A stretch of DNA of 64,000 bases from Epiperipatus broadwayi (GCA_028023455.1 JAQFVV010012396.1:24321330-24385329), one strand, 5' to 3'. Counted from the first letter of the stretch, positions 50,741 through 63,761 are shown. Notes: generated by a model from the letters alone, not told the origin. Made by a program: numbers and translations.

Positions 50741-50969
50741 AAAGCATTTAATTCAAAATTAACCAAATTAGGTAATTAGTGGTTTATCTATTTCTGTGTT
50801 TTATGTATTATATATATACATTATATTATTTTATTAGCTTGTCACAATGCAAATGCTTCTACTGTGTTTCTTTTATATTTTCAAACTAAAACTATCCAAA
50901 TATTTGAGTTCACTTCCGGCGGCCATTGTGACAGGTTCACCTGCTCTCAACTCAACCTGAAGTGAATGT
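50741..50969. other. Unassigned spacer between the LTR element and the MITE
   Basis: A short AT-rich segment with one more GC-rich patch (CACTTCCGGCGGCCATTGTGACAGG, split here as CACTTCCGGC and GGCCATTGTGACAGG) near 50,910-50,936. No gene was seen. Confidence 0.5.
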
Positions 50970-50977
50970 ATTTATAG

Positions 50978-51446
50978 CAGGGGTCCCCAATCCTATACCC
51001 TCGGGCACTATGGCATCCACAGACCATTTTATGTGTGCCCACCGCTATCCGAACATGATAAAAAAAATTTTTATCTGGTACAAATAAATTTAATTTTTGA
51101 ATTTTTTTTTATGAATTATTGTATTATATTGTAATCAAATTGTAGGGGATACTATACTTTTACAGTGTAAAAATATAAACATCAATTATATGTCAAAATT
51201 TTATTTTTGAAATAAATATTTTTTTGTACATTATGTGTATTATTAACAATATCCAACTATAAATTTACATGTGATGTGATGTGATGTACTGTGGCTTCTC
51301 CTTAAATGACATCAAGAATACCTCAGCAATTATGCCCAGAAAAAAAATAAATGGTGTCCGCCACCTAGTTGAAAAAATAAATGTGCCCACCACCTGGCCG
51401 GTATTATGGAATGTGCTCTTAAGTGCAAAAAGGTTGGGGACCCCTG
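50978..51446. mobile_element. hAT-type MITE (469 bp)
   Basis: The left end is CAGGGGTCCCCAATCC and the right end, in reverse complement, is CAGGGGTCCCCAACC. The flanking octamers are ATTTATAG (50,970-50,977) and ATTTATAT (51,447-51,454), a 7/8 match consistent with a slightly decayed 8-bp hAT duplication. The interior is non-coding, with paired motifs such as GTGCCCACC near both sides, and contains a LINE-tail fragment. It is not closely related to the 13.6-kb hAT element beyond the CAGGG start. Confidence 0.85.
51265..51342 (-). mobile_element. LINE 3' tail fragment inside the MITE
   Basis: This stretch shares with 36,130-36,200 the order GATGTGATG..., TTCTCCTTAA or TTTCCTTATA, CCTCAGCAA(T/C)TATGCCCAGA. 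In the LINE at 36 kb this corresponds to the last codons (SGHSC, stop) and the short-repeat tail. It looks like a strongly 5'-truncated copy of that LINE family, on the minus strand. Confidence 0.6.
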
Positions 51447-51618
51447 ATTTATATTAAGAAGATAATATTTGTGAAGAAAATCAACAAAATTTGATCTGTG
51501 AGTATTTAAGCTTTTCATATATATACTTTACCTACTCAAATATTTAATATTCACTGCCAAATAGCTTTTATCATTAAGGAAAAATATCAAATCGGTTTGT
51601 AATGTTAATAACATTACA

Positions 51619-53530
51619 ATGCAAAATGCATGTAGAAGAATAACAAAATCTAGGATATCTAACGAGGCTAAAAACACCCAGTTAGAGTCGGAGGATGAGT
51701 TTCAAATTATAGATAGAAAAAGTGGACGCCTAAGAACGTCTAAAGCTAAAATTTCAAAAGAAAATGACGTTTCTAACGCACACAATCAAGCTCTAAGTTT
51801 AGATATTAAAAAACCTATAATGAAATCTATGTTGAAACCTAAACGTAAAAACAGAATAGGAAAAACCTCTTTAGGAACTTCAAAATCTTCCCAAATTTCA
51901 GATCAGGATGCACAAGCATCTGAGCAAGCTGAATGTAAAATTTCAAATTTAGATGATTTTTCAAATCTCAAAATTATACTGTAATTAACAATCAAATGTT
52001 CAAAACTGCAATTTGCGAGTGTGAAAAGAAAACTATACCAAAAACTACTTGTTATCACGAAAAGAAAAACACCAACTTAGAAACTTCAGAAACCTCTCAA
52101 ATTTTAGATGGTAATAGTAGGACCACTAAAGAAAGCAATAGTAAAATTACAAGCCTTGAGGATGTCTCAAACTTACATAAATTAAATTTTAAAACAACAA
52201 AGAATAGTGTAATTCCTATTGCAAGTTCTGTGACAAACATTAAGAACATTCGGAGGGAAATTAACTCTATTCCACCAGATTTGGGCTCAAGTGATTTACA
52301 AAACAAAATAGATAAATCTAAAACAAGTCTTATGACACCAAAACCAAATTTTTTGGTCATGGGGAAAAAAAGTTGTGTTACAAAAACAAAATCGGAAGTG
52401 GCACTAGATCAGCAAAATTTTGAAAAAAAAAATCTAAAACCTACAGTAAACGATAATGTAACAAATATTTCCACTATATAAACCAATACAACTGCTCTAA
52501 ATAACCATGAGGAAAAAAATAGATTGAAAACAATATTCAGCTTAATAAAATAACTAGAATATATAATAATAGAACACAATACTCTCCAAATATAAATGGC
52601 AATGAAATAGACAATTCCATGTTAAATGAAATGACCTATGCAAATAGAGTTAAATCTAATATAAGCAATGAACCTCTCCAGAAAACAACCCAATCTGATC
52701 AAAAAACTGATGTATATCAACTTCTACAAATTATTGACTCTGAGCAGGGTAACATGAATAAAGATAAACCCAAAATCACATCTGTTGATAACACAGTCTG
52801 TGATAATAAAAACCATGAAAACAAATGATTGATTTAATCAAACTATACCTATATCACTTCATAAGTCTTTACTTAAGTATCAGAATGACTGTTCTCTCAT
52901 TTTCTCAACAACAGATAACTCTCTCAACCTGTTTAAGTTTCCAACAGCTGCATTATATGAACTGTTCAAAACATATGGTTGGCGGAAAACCATGCAAAAA
53001 GTACTCTTTCATCCAAATGAAATATATATTATTATACAATTCACTAATTTACAGAACAAAGTGCTTTCAGAAATAGTCATAAACTGCTCCAAGATACATA
53101 CTTAGTTTATGTAGATCTCAACCGGCCTGTTGTTCTAACAGGACATATCTATAAATGCACATTTCACTTTGGAAAACCTGATTTGCAGTGTCACTTTAAT
53201 GAGTATGGTACTATTACAAGATTTTAGTACCTGCTTGTAGAGAATGCAGAAGGCCCTGTAGATACTAACACTGCTCAGTTCCAGCTGGTTTTAAAAAATA
53301 AAATTGCACTACATTCTGTTCCTTCACTTATTAGGCATGGAGAATCATCTTTGAATATCATCTTTCAAGGTATCCCACCTCAATGTTTTTTTGTAAGCAG
53401 AGAGGTCACTTAATTAGAGATTGCCAAGAAAGAAAATGTAAGGATTGTGGAAACAAAATTACCAAATACCACAATTGTCAAAAATATCCAAGATCCATTG
53501 CAAAATCATCTTCCATCAACTAATTAATAC
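51619..53530 (+). pseudogene. LINE ORF1-like protein, degenerate, with CCHC knuckles
   Basis: ORF1 of such LINEs binds the element RNA. Open pieces at 51,619-51,984, 51,996-52,481 and 52,619-52,828 are Ser/Lys/Thr/Asn-rich and low in hydrophobic residues, like a disordered N-terminal region, and contain repeated phrases (TSE/TSKSSQISD followed by AKISxLxDxSN). Fragments from about 53,110 to 53,380 in several frames (RPVVLTGHIYKC, QFQLVLKN, SLIRHGESSLN) resemble the folded part that precedes the zinc knuckles. Two knuckles follow: C-F-F-C-x4-G-H-x4-C at 53,384-53,424, disrupted by a one-base loss in a T7 run, and C-x2-C-x6-H-x-C at 53,436-53,479. Several frameshifts and stops make it non-functional. 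No exact start can be defined. Confidence 0.7.
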
Positions 53531-54240
53531 CAAATTCTAAAATACCAGCAAATTGTAGATAGTCATAAAAAGCAGAATGAACAAGTATTGTCTTTGATTG
53601 GATTTAATCCAATACAGTCTGAAGATAATCAATTTAATGAAGTCCAGGATGATGTTTCAGTCACATCAGATTCAACAGTACTTGAACAATCAGACATGGA
53701 ATCAGATGTTTAAAGAAGTGATGACCAAAATACTGCCACTGGGTCCATTAGGAAAAGGCATTGAAAAAAACACAAAAACAGTTCTGAACAATTTCACGAG
53801 AGTAGCAATAGTAATGAGCAAAACGATATAAACACAACAAAAATTGTTGCATCACATGTGAATTCATCTGGTGGGAAGCAACGTAGAAATATATCCCCAG
53901 ATTTACAACTTTTAAATAATTCTACACAGCAACTACCAAATATTGATAATGACAATGGTCTAACACAAGTTACATATAATACTTCTCAAAATATGAAAAT
54001 AACAAGTGAACAAGTTGATGAAAAAGATCTTCTATTGATTGACTTATTCTTAACATCCATTGGGTAAAAACAACAATAAGCTATATCACAATCAAGCTCA
54101 ACTGAAAGCCTTGATTTTACTGAACATGATGGAAATAATGCTGAATTGATAAAACAACTGATCTCAACTTCATCTATTAAACAGCAAGCATCTCAATTCG
54201 AGGCCTATGAAGGAGAAGCAGAGATAGATACTTATAATGG
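53531..54240 (+). pseudogene. Degenerate hydrophilic segment between zinc knuckles and endonuclease
   Basis: Open fragments (53,598-53,831 and 53,858-54,067) are rich in Ser, Thr, Gln, Asn and acidic residues. They probably belong to the C-terminal end of ORF1. No domain is recognised. Confidence 0.45.
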
Positions 54241-57200
54241 TCTTTAATATAACATTGATTAATATACAGGGCTTGAACTCAATTGGTTGAGTCCAGGCAT
54301 TAACATTCTGGCTTAAGAATAACTCTCCTGATGTCCTTTGTCTTAATGAGACAAAATTGCATACTCAGTCAAATCAAAATATCATCCAGAGAATTGAGAA
54401 ATTTGGATATTTACACTACTCATTTTCCTCTTCTGCATCTAATGGAGTTGCAATACTCTTTAATAACAAAGCTCCAATTACCTTCTTCAAGATACTACAC
54501 ATAGATAATAACTGTCTAATAGCAATCATTCAGGTCAATGGTTGGACATAAAATATCATTAATGTTTACATGACCAAGTCACATAAACTCATATACAAGA
54601 TTATACATACTGTCAATGCAGTGTTAAGAACCAATTCTTTTCCCACATTGATGCTCAGGGATTTCAATCAAACATATGACTCATTTGAAAAAAAGTTTAT
54701 TAGATCCTTACATAATGGGCTTAGCAGTGGAAAGCGATATTTTTCAGAAACATTTTCCTATTATACCACACAAGTCAAGTCACTCATTGACTTGTTCTAC
54801 TTCACTCCTGTACTAGAATCTCAGATCCAGGCTCATCTCTGGCCTGTGGTCTTTACAGACCACTTGGCACTCAAGATAATAATCAGCATCCCACAAATTA
54901 CTCAAGAATACAACAACCTACCTAGAACTATGAGAGTACTAACAAAGGAATATGCCACAATCCAGCTAGTATCTGAGACATATATTCTATTTCATAGTAT
55001 TAAACTTAACACCCTGCCACCATGTGAGAGATGGGAGAAATTTGCTCATACTATCCAAACTCTTATATGTAAATTTAATCAATCAGGGAGAGGATCACTT
55101 AGGTTGTTTCATGACTTGGATAAAATAGCAGATACACTGAAACAGCTATCTGTAGAAGGACAAAATATACCGCAAATAACTAGTCTAAAGATGCAGTATA
55201 AAGCTACTCAGAAAGCCTTGGTTGAATATCTTTCGGTCAAAAGAGCTCGTAGCTACTTAACACATTAGCATTTCTGGACTAGAGGCTATATTAGATGGGC
55301 ATTGGGATCCAATAGTAAGAGTAAGGCACCCTCTTCAATTGAGATAAATGACAAACAATACACTGACCTTCCCATGCTTATTAAAATTAGGGAATATTAT
55401 AAAAGAAAATTGCAGCCTATAGGTATTACAATTGTAAGAAAAACCTTTGTGACAAACAACTCACCCCAACATGAGATTACCAGAAATGATATTGTCTGCA
55501 AACTTCAGTCATTTCCAGATAGTGTACATCCTGGACTAAATGGAATACCTCGATTCCTGTTGCTTCATCTGGAACATTTCACAGTCTCAGTAATAATGAG
55601 CATGATAAACCACATAGCTTCAGGAAGTCACAAAATTGAAAATTTATATCCCATTTATATGGTTCCTTTTGTTAAAAAAATGTGATGCACCTCCAGAAAT
55701 CAACAACCTTCATCCTATTTCGATGGCCCCATTAATGATAAAGACCATAGAAAGCATCATAAAGGACAAAATTCAGAATAATATAATTAGACAACTATCT
55801 CATTATCAATTTGCCTGGAAGGGTGCCTCAACTTCTGATGCTGTGTCCCGTTTTCGCCTTCTGGTTGACCATGGGCGGAGGACAAGGCAATCCCAGCCTG
55901 TTGCAGTTCAGCTTGACATTGCAGGGGTCTTTGATTCTGTATGAGTTGAAGTTCTTCTCAGTGTCCTTGAAGAAATGGGAATGCCAGCTGTGTATCTTCA
56001 AATGATTGAAAATCTGCTTAATAATCGGTAAGTACATCTATCATTAGATGGCCGTGTTGCTCCAGGATTTAAGCCATTCATTTCTATCCCACAGGGTTCC
56101 CCATTGAGTGCAATTCTTTTCACTGCCTACATCAACCTGCTGTTGATGGGTATAGAAGCTACATTTTCTGGTATAGCGATTCCTCTGCTTAATAAAAGAA
56201 TCTCACACATCTCCTATATGGATGATGTTGTGGGGTTCATACCATCTTATAGTGAATTGAGTAAGCTTGACCAACTTTTGGACCATTGTGCTCACAAATT
56301 TGGTCTTCTGGCTAACCATCAGAAATCAGCGATGTGGTCAATTCTTACAGGTCAAAATATCTCAGGGAGGTTTGAAGCCACACCCTAAAAATTTCTTGGA
56401 TTTCATTTCTCAAAATCACCTAAAATGATGCGCCGAGAAATAGAAGATTCATTGCTTGAGAAAATTAACAATAAAGTTGATTCTTTATCAAAAGTATACC
56501 TTTCCCTTTTTGGAAATGTAGCTCTTTTAAATGTGTTGGTTTTTCCTAAAGTGATATACTATCTTGCAGGAATTATTCTTACAAAAAAAATTATTACTAA
56601 AGTAGAGACTGCATGTAGGAAATTATGCTGGGCTGGCCGAACACCAGCTATTAGTCTTAGGATTTTGCAAAAACCCAGAAGGCTAAATGGTCTTTCAATG
56701 CATTCACTCTTTAGCTTCAGCTTGCAGTGGACCCACAATGTTTTTTATAACATCTTTAATAACAATGAAAGGGTTCAATGCCCTTTACCAAAAGAAGAAA
56801 TTTTGCCCACAGACTGACCACCTCCTAAAAGACGTCTGATATGTTTTGAGCAACAGATTACATACATCATCAACAATTTCAAAACATCTGCAAATCTACT
56901 TAAAACAAAACTGTCATATTGGGAGCTGTATGATCTTATTGACTTTCAAAAGCAAAGGATTTCCAGTTGTCTTTCAATTAGTAATCAAAGACTAATTAGG
57001 ATGACTAAATTCTGGAAATTACCATCCAAGCTTATGGACTTTCTGCTGAAGACCAGTCTGTGTGCCTTGCCTACTAATGCCTTTTTGTATTACAAAAGAG
57101 GGCTGAATATTGATCCAATGTGACTCTTTGTCATCGTCATGATGAGACTACTGAGCACTTTCTATCAGAATGTGTAGTCTTAAACAATCTTGGGATGTAT

Positions 57201-57475
57201 GGTCAACAAAAATCAATAGAAATACAAATCAGACAAATCTTAAAACCACAATAGGCAGAGGTTTGTTTTTTTCAAATCTGTCTTGCAACAATAGTCAACC
57301 ACTGTATTTGGTCTGTGCACTGTAGGCTGGTATTTCAAAAAGAAATGATTGAAAACTTACAATCTGCATTCCTGAAGATATTTAAAAAAGCAAAAGATAC
57401 AGATATGCGTACTTCCGATCCATACACAGCTATGCAAACATGGAATTCAATCCTAAATGGGCAAATCTGATTTAA
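54241..57475 (+). pseudogene. LINE ORF2: APE endonuclease and reverse transcriptase, many stops
   Basis: ORF2 makes the enzyme that nicks the target and reverse-transcribes the RNA. The endonuclease starts near 54,250 (NITLINIQGLN), has its catalytic Glu in NETKL (54,348), a GDFN-like RDFN in the frame 54,570-55,268, and the late Asp-His pair in FTDHLAL (54,852-54,872). The reverse transcriptase shows HPGLNGIP (about 55,525), motif A LDIAGVFD (about 55,912), motif B QGSPLSAILF (about 56,093), motif C YMDD (56,215-56,226) and FGLLANHQKS after it. FLGFHFSKSP follows at about 56,395. A C-terminal knuckle C-H-R-H-x8-H-x4-C lies near 57,130-57,175. In-frame stops at 55,942, about 56,029, 56,386 and 56,815 and a shift in an A7 run near 55,674 abolish function. 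Confidence 0.88.
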
Positions 57476-57556
57476 ACTAAGACATTTTAATAAGCTCAAT
57501 CATTAAATTCACTGAAGCAATATAAATTTTTTTAGAATACTATTAATAATGAAAAC

Positions 57557-57686
57557 AAATCTTTTGTGAATCTTCTTTCTGAATTCTCACTGTAAACAAT
57601 GTATTAGTTAAAGAATTTTAGAAATCTTTTGTGAATCTTCTTTCTGAATTCTCACTGTAGACAATGTATTAGTTAAAGAATTTTAG
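57557..57686. repeat. 65-bp tandem duplication in the LINE 3' region
   Basis: Two adjacent 65-bp units containing CTTTTGTGAATCTTCTTTC and ACAATGTATTAGTTAAAG, differing by about one base. They lie just after the end of ORF2, in what should be its 3' UTR. Confidence 0.9.
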
Positions 57687-57780
57687 AATGTCTTTTTGTA
57701 ACCTATTCTTATTTAACTGTTGTAACCAATTCTTTCCAGAACCCTTACTGTAAATACGTCAACAAAATATATTGAAAATA

Positions 57781-60700
57781 ATAACTATCTAAATATTTTA
57801 ATATAATAGACAATGTTTTATATATTTATTCTTTTTTTAAATATACAGTAGTCCTTTTTTTAGATTTTTTTTTTTTTACATGCTTGCAATATTTAATTTG
57901 TTTCACATTATTTTATGCAACTGTATTATTTTTGTTTTCTATTCATGCTGTGAAAGTATGCACACTTACCTAATGACCATTTTATTTTTATTATAATATT
58001 CATTCATTCAAATTAATGCTTAAATATATACATATATATTATCGAATTAGAGGTTTTTATTTTTAAAAAACTTACTATTTGTAAAACACGAAGGAGTGAA
58101 AAGAATATTAAAAAAATGATCTGTGCTATATATATTCTTAATTGAAAACAATTAATTATAAAAATATGCAAAAAGATTTAAGATTTATTAACATAAATAA
58201 ATTATCAACAATTTGACTCATTTTAATATTATTATCTTTTTAAAAAAAACAAAACAGCAATATTAAAGATAAGAAAATTAAAAGTTACACTATATCTAAA
58301 AATTAATTGGAGTTCATAAGGACATTGAAGGCTTAAAAAGTTAAAATTGGCAAATTAATAATTTTTAATAATATTGTATGTACAACATTGATTAAACCTT
58401 GATTTAATACTTAAATATGTAATGATTACTCAAGGAATTTATGACCTTATTTTCTGTCCGACTCAAAAAATATTCAAAAATAACAATTTTAAATGTCATA
58501 TATCATTTCGATTCTCAGAAAATAAAATAAATTCTTCTTTAGAAATAATTACATATTTGTAAAATAAATAATACGATAATAATTTAAGATGTACAATTCT
58601 TTTAAAGTTTTTGAAGTTATGTTTTTTAAGTAAAAAATACATCAGAAATATTCATTAAGTGTAAAAACAGCTTGACAACTTTAAAATTTGATATATTGTA
58701 GCTATAACTGCATTTCATCTGGAGTTAAATATAATTAACTGGGTTAGAAAACCAGCTTATAACAAATCAAACTCAGGGATAATATTATCATTTTTTTTTT
58801 AAAAGATACACAATTAAAATATAGATAATTATGATTTATTAAAATTTTCTAAAACATTATTATTAAATATGGTCAAATTAGCATTAACATTTAGAAATCA
58901 CAGAAATAGCATCACTTTAGAATACTATAATAATTATTTTGATTTTTGGACTATTCCAAAACAATGTTATTGAAGTAATAATGCTGGTGTCCATTCATTT
59001 ATTGGTAGCTATTTTTATTTACCATCAATTTTTAAAATTAATTGTCAAGTGAAAGATTGTGCCTAATTTAACATTAATTTGTTTATTTTTCCTGTTATCT
59101 ACTGTATTGCAATTGCCATTGTCTGAACAATAATTGAAAAACATCAAAGCGTTTTGATTTTCTTTTCAGTAGTCAACTTTTACTTCAATCAAGAATCGCA
59201 GAAAACATTAAGACTTAAATAATCTTGATCTTCATTGATGAAGATACATTCCTACTCTAAAATCTTATTTCAAGTTAATCAGTGCAACTCTGCTTGTGGT
59301 TAGATATAATGAATATTTTGGTTACTGTATTCTTGGTTGTTAGTGGATGATACAGGAAGACAATGTTCTCAAATATTTCTAAGCTTTCATAATCAATTAT
59401 AAGCCAACTTAAGTTCACCTAGTTATCATACATTTTTTTATAGTTAATTGCAATTCAATATTTTTATTCTGCTATTTGGCTTTTCTAATGAGAATCTTGA
59501 AGTTATCTAACCTTTTACTAATAAAAATTATGTTCCCTGGCATATCTAAATCTGTTGTTGTTTTTTTCAACAATTGTAAATCCATTACTTGTACTCTTTG
59601 AATCTTTATATTTATTTAATTCATATTCTATTTACAATTTTAACAGAAATGTTGGTGACAATATAAAAACATTTGGATTCATTATATTCCATTATAACTG
59701 TAATATCTAAGCTCATATATATATATAATAACATTTTCCGTATTTCTAGGCCTCTATACACATTATAAATGCATGAGTTGATCAAGTTATGCAAAAGAAA
59801 AATAAATGTTCATTTATTTTATTTTAAAAAAAGAAAAACATTTCATTATTCTAAAAACATAACTATCTTTCCTAATCACCTTGGCCTAGAATTATTACTG
59901 AGTACAATTGTGAGCTGAATCAGTTTTTAATTTCTACAGGAGGGCACCAGAGTCGTTAGACTCACTGAGTCTGTGTCAAACATTTTGTAACTCGTAAAGT
60001 AATAATTATACGATCTGGGTTAAAATTTCCATTAAGTAGAAGATATTCTTCTTTGACTTAATTAAGAAAAATAAATCTATTTAGCAAAGGTAATTTGTAT
60101 ACTAATTTGAATTTTAATAACTAAATATAAAACTTAATATAATAACATTAATTTTATACATGCACAATAAAAGTTAAGCTAATAACAAAGATTTATTCTA
60201 GTCTGTCAAACATTTAATATTTATGATTAAGGCAAAATTATAATATTGGAAAGTATTGGGCATATGAATTCAATAATTTGATTCAAATATTGAAGTAATA
60301 ACTATTTAGTGTCTTATTTTTCCATGGTAACAGTTTCGTTCACTTCTCAGTTCGCAAATTTCGATCCAAAAAAATTATGGGATAACATTTCATTCAAATC
60401 TCTATTCATAAAGCTTTATGTAAAAGTTATGGCCATTAACTTACTGGTAAGTTGATATTTAAGTAGGTCATTGATCCTCCGATGTCTAATTCAGTCAGAG
60501 GGTAGTCCGCAGCAGTTGTTTTTTTAGTTTTATTTCTTCCAAATCTCTGATCAAATTTAGGTAGAGCCAGACAATGATCTAGGTGACTTTTCTCGAGAGA
60601 AAGTGTCGGCAAATGATAGAGTTCTACTCACTCATGGTGAGCAATTTCAGTTTGTATCTAAGTGGACACATTTTATTAATATTTTTTTTTTGTATAAAAA

Positions 60701-61186
60701 AAAATATGAGGCACTTCACATTGCTCAACACTCTCTGGAACAACAAGACAAAAAACACCTTTCAAACCTCTCGGCATCTTTTATATCCCCAGATTTTTTT
60801 TCAAAGTTCTGCACATATTCCTTTTTGCCTTTTGATCTATTTTATATACTTCTACATTATTTCTCATTTTTTTATTACAAAGTCTCTTTTCTCGTTATGA
60901 ATTTCTGCCATTTTTAATTACTATCAGAAAGTTGTTTCTGATAGCAATCTTTTACCTTTGAAATTTCCTTTCACTATTTGAATCAATTATTCAGTATGCA
61001 CTTTCCAACATTGAATTTATTTTAGTTAACTTATATTAAAAAAAAGAAAAATTAAACTTTCACTGTACATTTTTCTTAAAACAACATTATATTACAAAAA
61101 AAAATTAAAGATCGGGTTCTCTCTTTTTTTATTTAAATGATACACAATATTAAATAGTAATTTGTACCATATATATAAATAAATGG

Positions 61187-61226
<40 letters not shown>

Positions 61227-63082
61227 AAACAAATACAAGTTAATCACGTAACCATATATATTATAACACTAAAATATTCTGGTACATCAATTTTTTTGCA
61301 ATATTTTGTAATTTTACATTGTCAAATAGATCAAAAATAGTAATAAATAAAACATATATAAATATATATTATTACACATTTTTGCCTTCTATACAGACAT
61401 GATATAAAATATACAGTGCGATAGTTTTCCAATTCTATTAAAATTTTTGTAAAAACAAAGAGATTTCATATTTAAATATTATTAAATTTTTTTGTGTATT
61501 AATTAAAATAACTTTTTTTAGTAATTATATATATATATTTTAATTTTCTACAAATATTTTGATACAATGACATTAATTACAGAATATTTATCTTCTGGAA
61601 ATGATCTTAAAGATCAATCTGTTCTCATTTTCTATTAATGAAAATTACTTTAGTATAAAATTTCTGATCAAAATTTTTTGTTAGATGTCTTAGTGGTAAA
61701 ATATGTGGGTGTATTTCATATATCTCTATTTTATTTTTACTACTTTTTATGATATATGTATTAGAACTCTTCAGCAAACATCTGTCTTAAATTCTTTTTG
61801 GATCTTATATTTTTTCTCAAAATGTAATTTTTGTTTTAACAAATATTTTGCTTATTTCAATGTCTTTGTAAATCAGCAACAGCAGAAAACACTCACAAAT
61901 GAGTACAAAGATTCAAATTCCAAGAAAAAAAGATAAAAGGACTACAAATGCACTAGGAATGACTTTTGCAATGACTATAAAACCAATCTATGAATACTTT
62001 CCACATATATAATGGACTAATCCATTATTCTTGCAATTACATATGAGGCTATTTTATCATATACTTTAATGGTAAAAGGTTTTCTTAAACAAATATACTT
62101 TATTTATATTTTTAAAAAAAACATTCAACAATTAGTAATTCACAAATTATTATATAACATGATATTTTATTTGGTATTTCCTTCTTCTTTTCTTCTGTTA
62201 TTTCAGTTTGATTAGAAACAGTGATAACATGGGAACAAGAAGAGGAGCTTTAAATAAATAATTATAAAATTAAAATGATGATCTAAGCAACAAAAATATT
62301 TTGACAGAAGTAATAGTCATTAGAAGTTATTTTATAATATTTATGGGGTTCTGATTTCTTAATTTTTTATAAGCAAAATTAATAAATACTTTCCCAACAT
62401 TATATACTATTATGTTAATTCATGATGTGATGAAACACAGTGATTATTATGTTTAAAAATGACTCATTAATCCTTGACTTGAAAAAAAAAAGGAGGATTC
62501 TCACAGATATGTGTATAAAAATTCTACTAACAATTGTCTCTGCTATTTGTCTGATTCTTTTGCTGCTATTATTACTCTTCAGGAATTGTCTCTGCTAAAA
62601 CAATGGAAAATGTATTCTTCATTAGACTCCATATATTATTATAATTTAATTTACTTATAAAAGTATAAATAATGTTTAAATTGTCCAAAAATATTTAACA
62701 ATAAAATAAATGATGTAAATAGATCTACATATAACCTAACTATAAATAAAATATCCCCATCATAAATTTTCAGACAAATGTAGGTCACTATTCTGTTTGT
62801 TTGATGTTTATAATGTTGCCTTTTAACGTTTTCTGTAGCAAATTTATTTCTGAAAGATTATCATAACCGAGTATAATTGTAACTCTCTTTTCTGTATTCT
62901 ATCTTATACCTAGTCTGTCCAATGGCAATAATCAACATTGCAATTATTTATAATATTTTGAGATAATTTTTACAATGTAAATGATATTTTTTCTTCCATA
63001 AAATTATTCTCAAGTTATCTACAAATTATATTTTAATCAATAGAAATCAGTGAACAGTTAAAAAATTCCAAAATTTATAACA
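57781..63082. other. AT-rich non-coding stretch
   Basis: About 5.3 kb of AT-rich sequence. It includes a (TA)n tract at 61,190-61,222 and one less AT-rich patch at 60,460-60,660 with an open frame that is discussed as a finding. No recognised protein family, tRNA or rRNA. Confidence 0.55.
61190..61222. repeat. (TA)n microsatellite
   Basis: An uninterrupted TA run, seen directly. Confidence 0.95.
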
Positions 63083-63740
63083 ATCTCAAACAAATCGATA
63101 ACAATCTCAAACTGTTGTCAAAGCAATCTTCTTTTATCAAAAAAAGGTGCAATTCCACTTTAATTTATGGTCCAATATACTTATATAGACACTAAAAATT
63201 ACAACTTGACCACAGAGATTGAAATTGTTGATACTAAGAAGTTTAAATAAATTTCCTTAAACAAACCAATAGAATCTGTTGTGCATGCAGAATAATAAAT
63301 CGTCAGTTATAATATTACAAATTACAATTATAATTTTTAAATTGCACCCAAAATACTACTTAAAATAATAAGTGTAGTAATGCTCAAGGTTAAATAAGTT
63401 TATAAGTAACCATTAACCTATTTAGCATTGAGCATTAGTATACTTATTATTTAAGTAATACTTTGGTTGTAATTTGAAAATTATAATTGCAATTTGTGAT
63501 GTTATAACTGACTATTTATTAGTCTACATTTCTGAACAGGTTATATTTATCTGTTTAAAAAAAGTTTATTTAAAACTCCTTAGTATCAACAATTTCAATC
63601 ACTGTAGTCAAGTTGCAATTTTTAGTGTCTATATAAGGATATTAGTCCATAAATAAAGGTGCCATTCTACCTTTTTTTTATTAAAAAGATATTGCTTTGA
63701 TAACAGTTTTAGATTGTTGATTGTTATCTATTTTGGGATT
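63083..63740. mobile_element. Large foldback element, arms about 315 bp
   Basis: The left half (63,083-63,398) and right half (63,418-63,740) are imperfect reverse complements with a loop of about 20 bp. Paired landmarks are CAAAGCAATCTTCTTTTATC with GATATTGCTTTG, ATAGACACTAAAAATTACAA with TTTTTAGTGTCTATATAA, and GCTCAAGG with the AGCATTGAGC segment. The arms have diverged through several substitutions and small indels, so it is older than the 25.7-kb element. It is non-coding. Confidence 0.82.
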
Positions 63741-63761
63741 GTCTAATTGTTGACTGGTTTT

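Larger units (their letters stand above)
51600..57780 (+). mobile_element. L1/Tx1-like LINE, nearly full length, inactive
   Basis: About 6 kb of collinear LINE protein remnants in the order ORF1 (with zinc knuckles), APE endonuclease, reverse transcriptase and C-terminal CCHC. The two-ORF order, CCHC-bearing ORF1, APE domain, HPGLNGIP-type start of the reverse transcriptase and the final C-x2-C...H...C knuckle fit the L1/Tx1 superfamily. The 5' boundary (near 51,500-51,600) and the 3' boundary (near 57,690-57,780) are estimates. I see no obvious poly(A) or target duplication. Confidence 0.85.
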
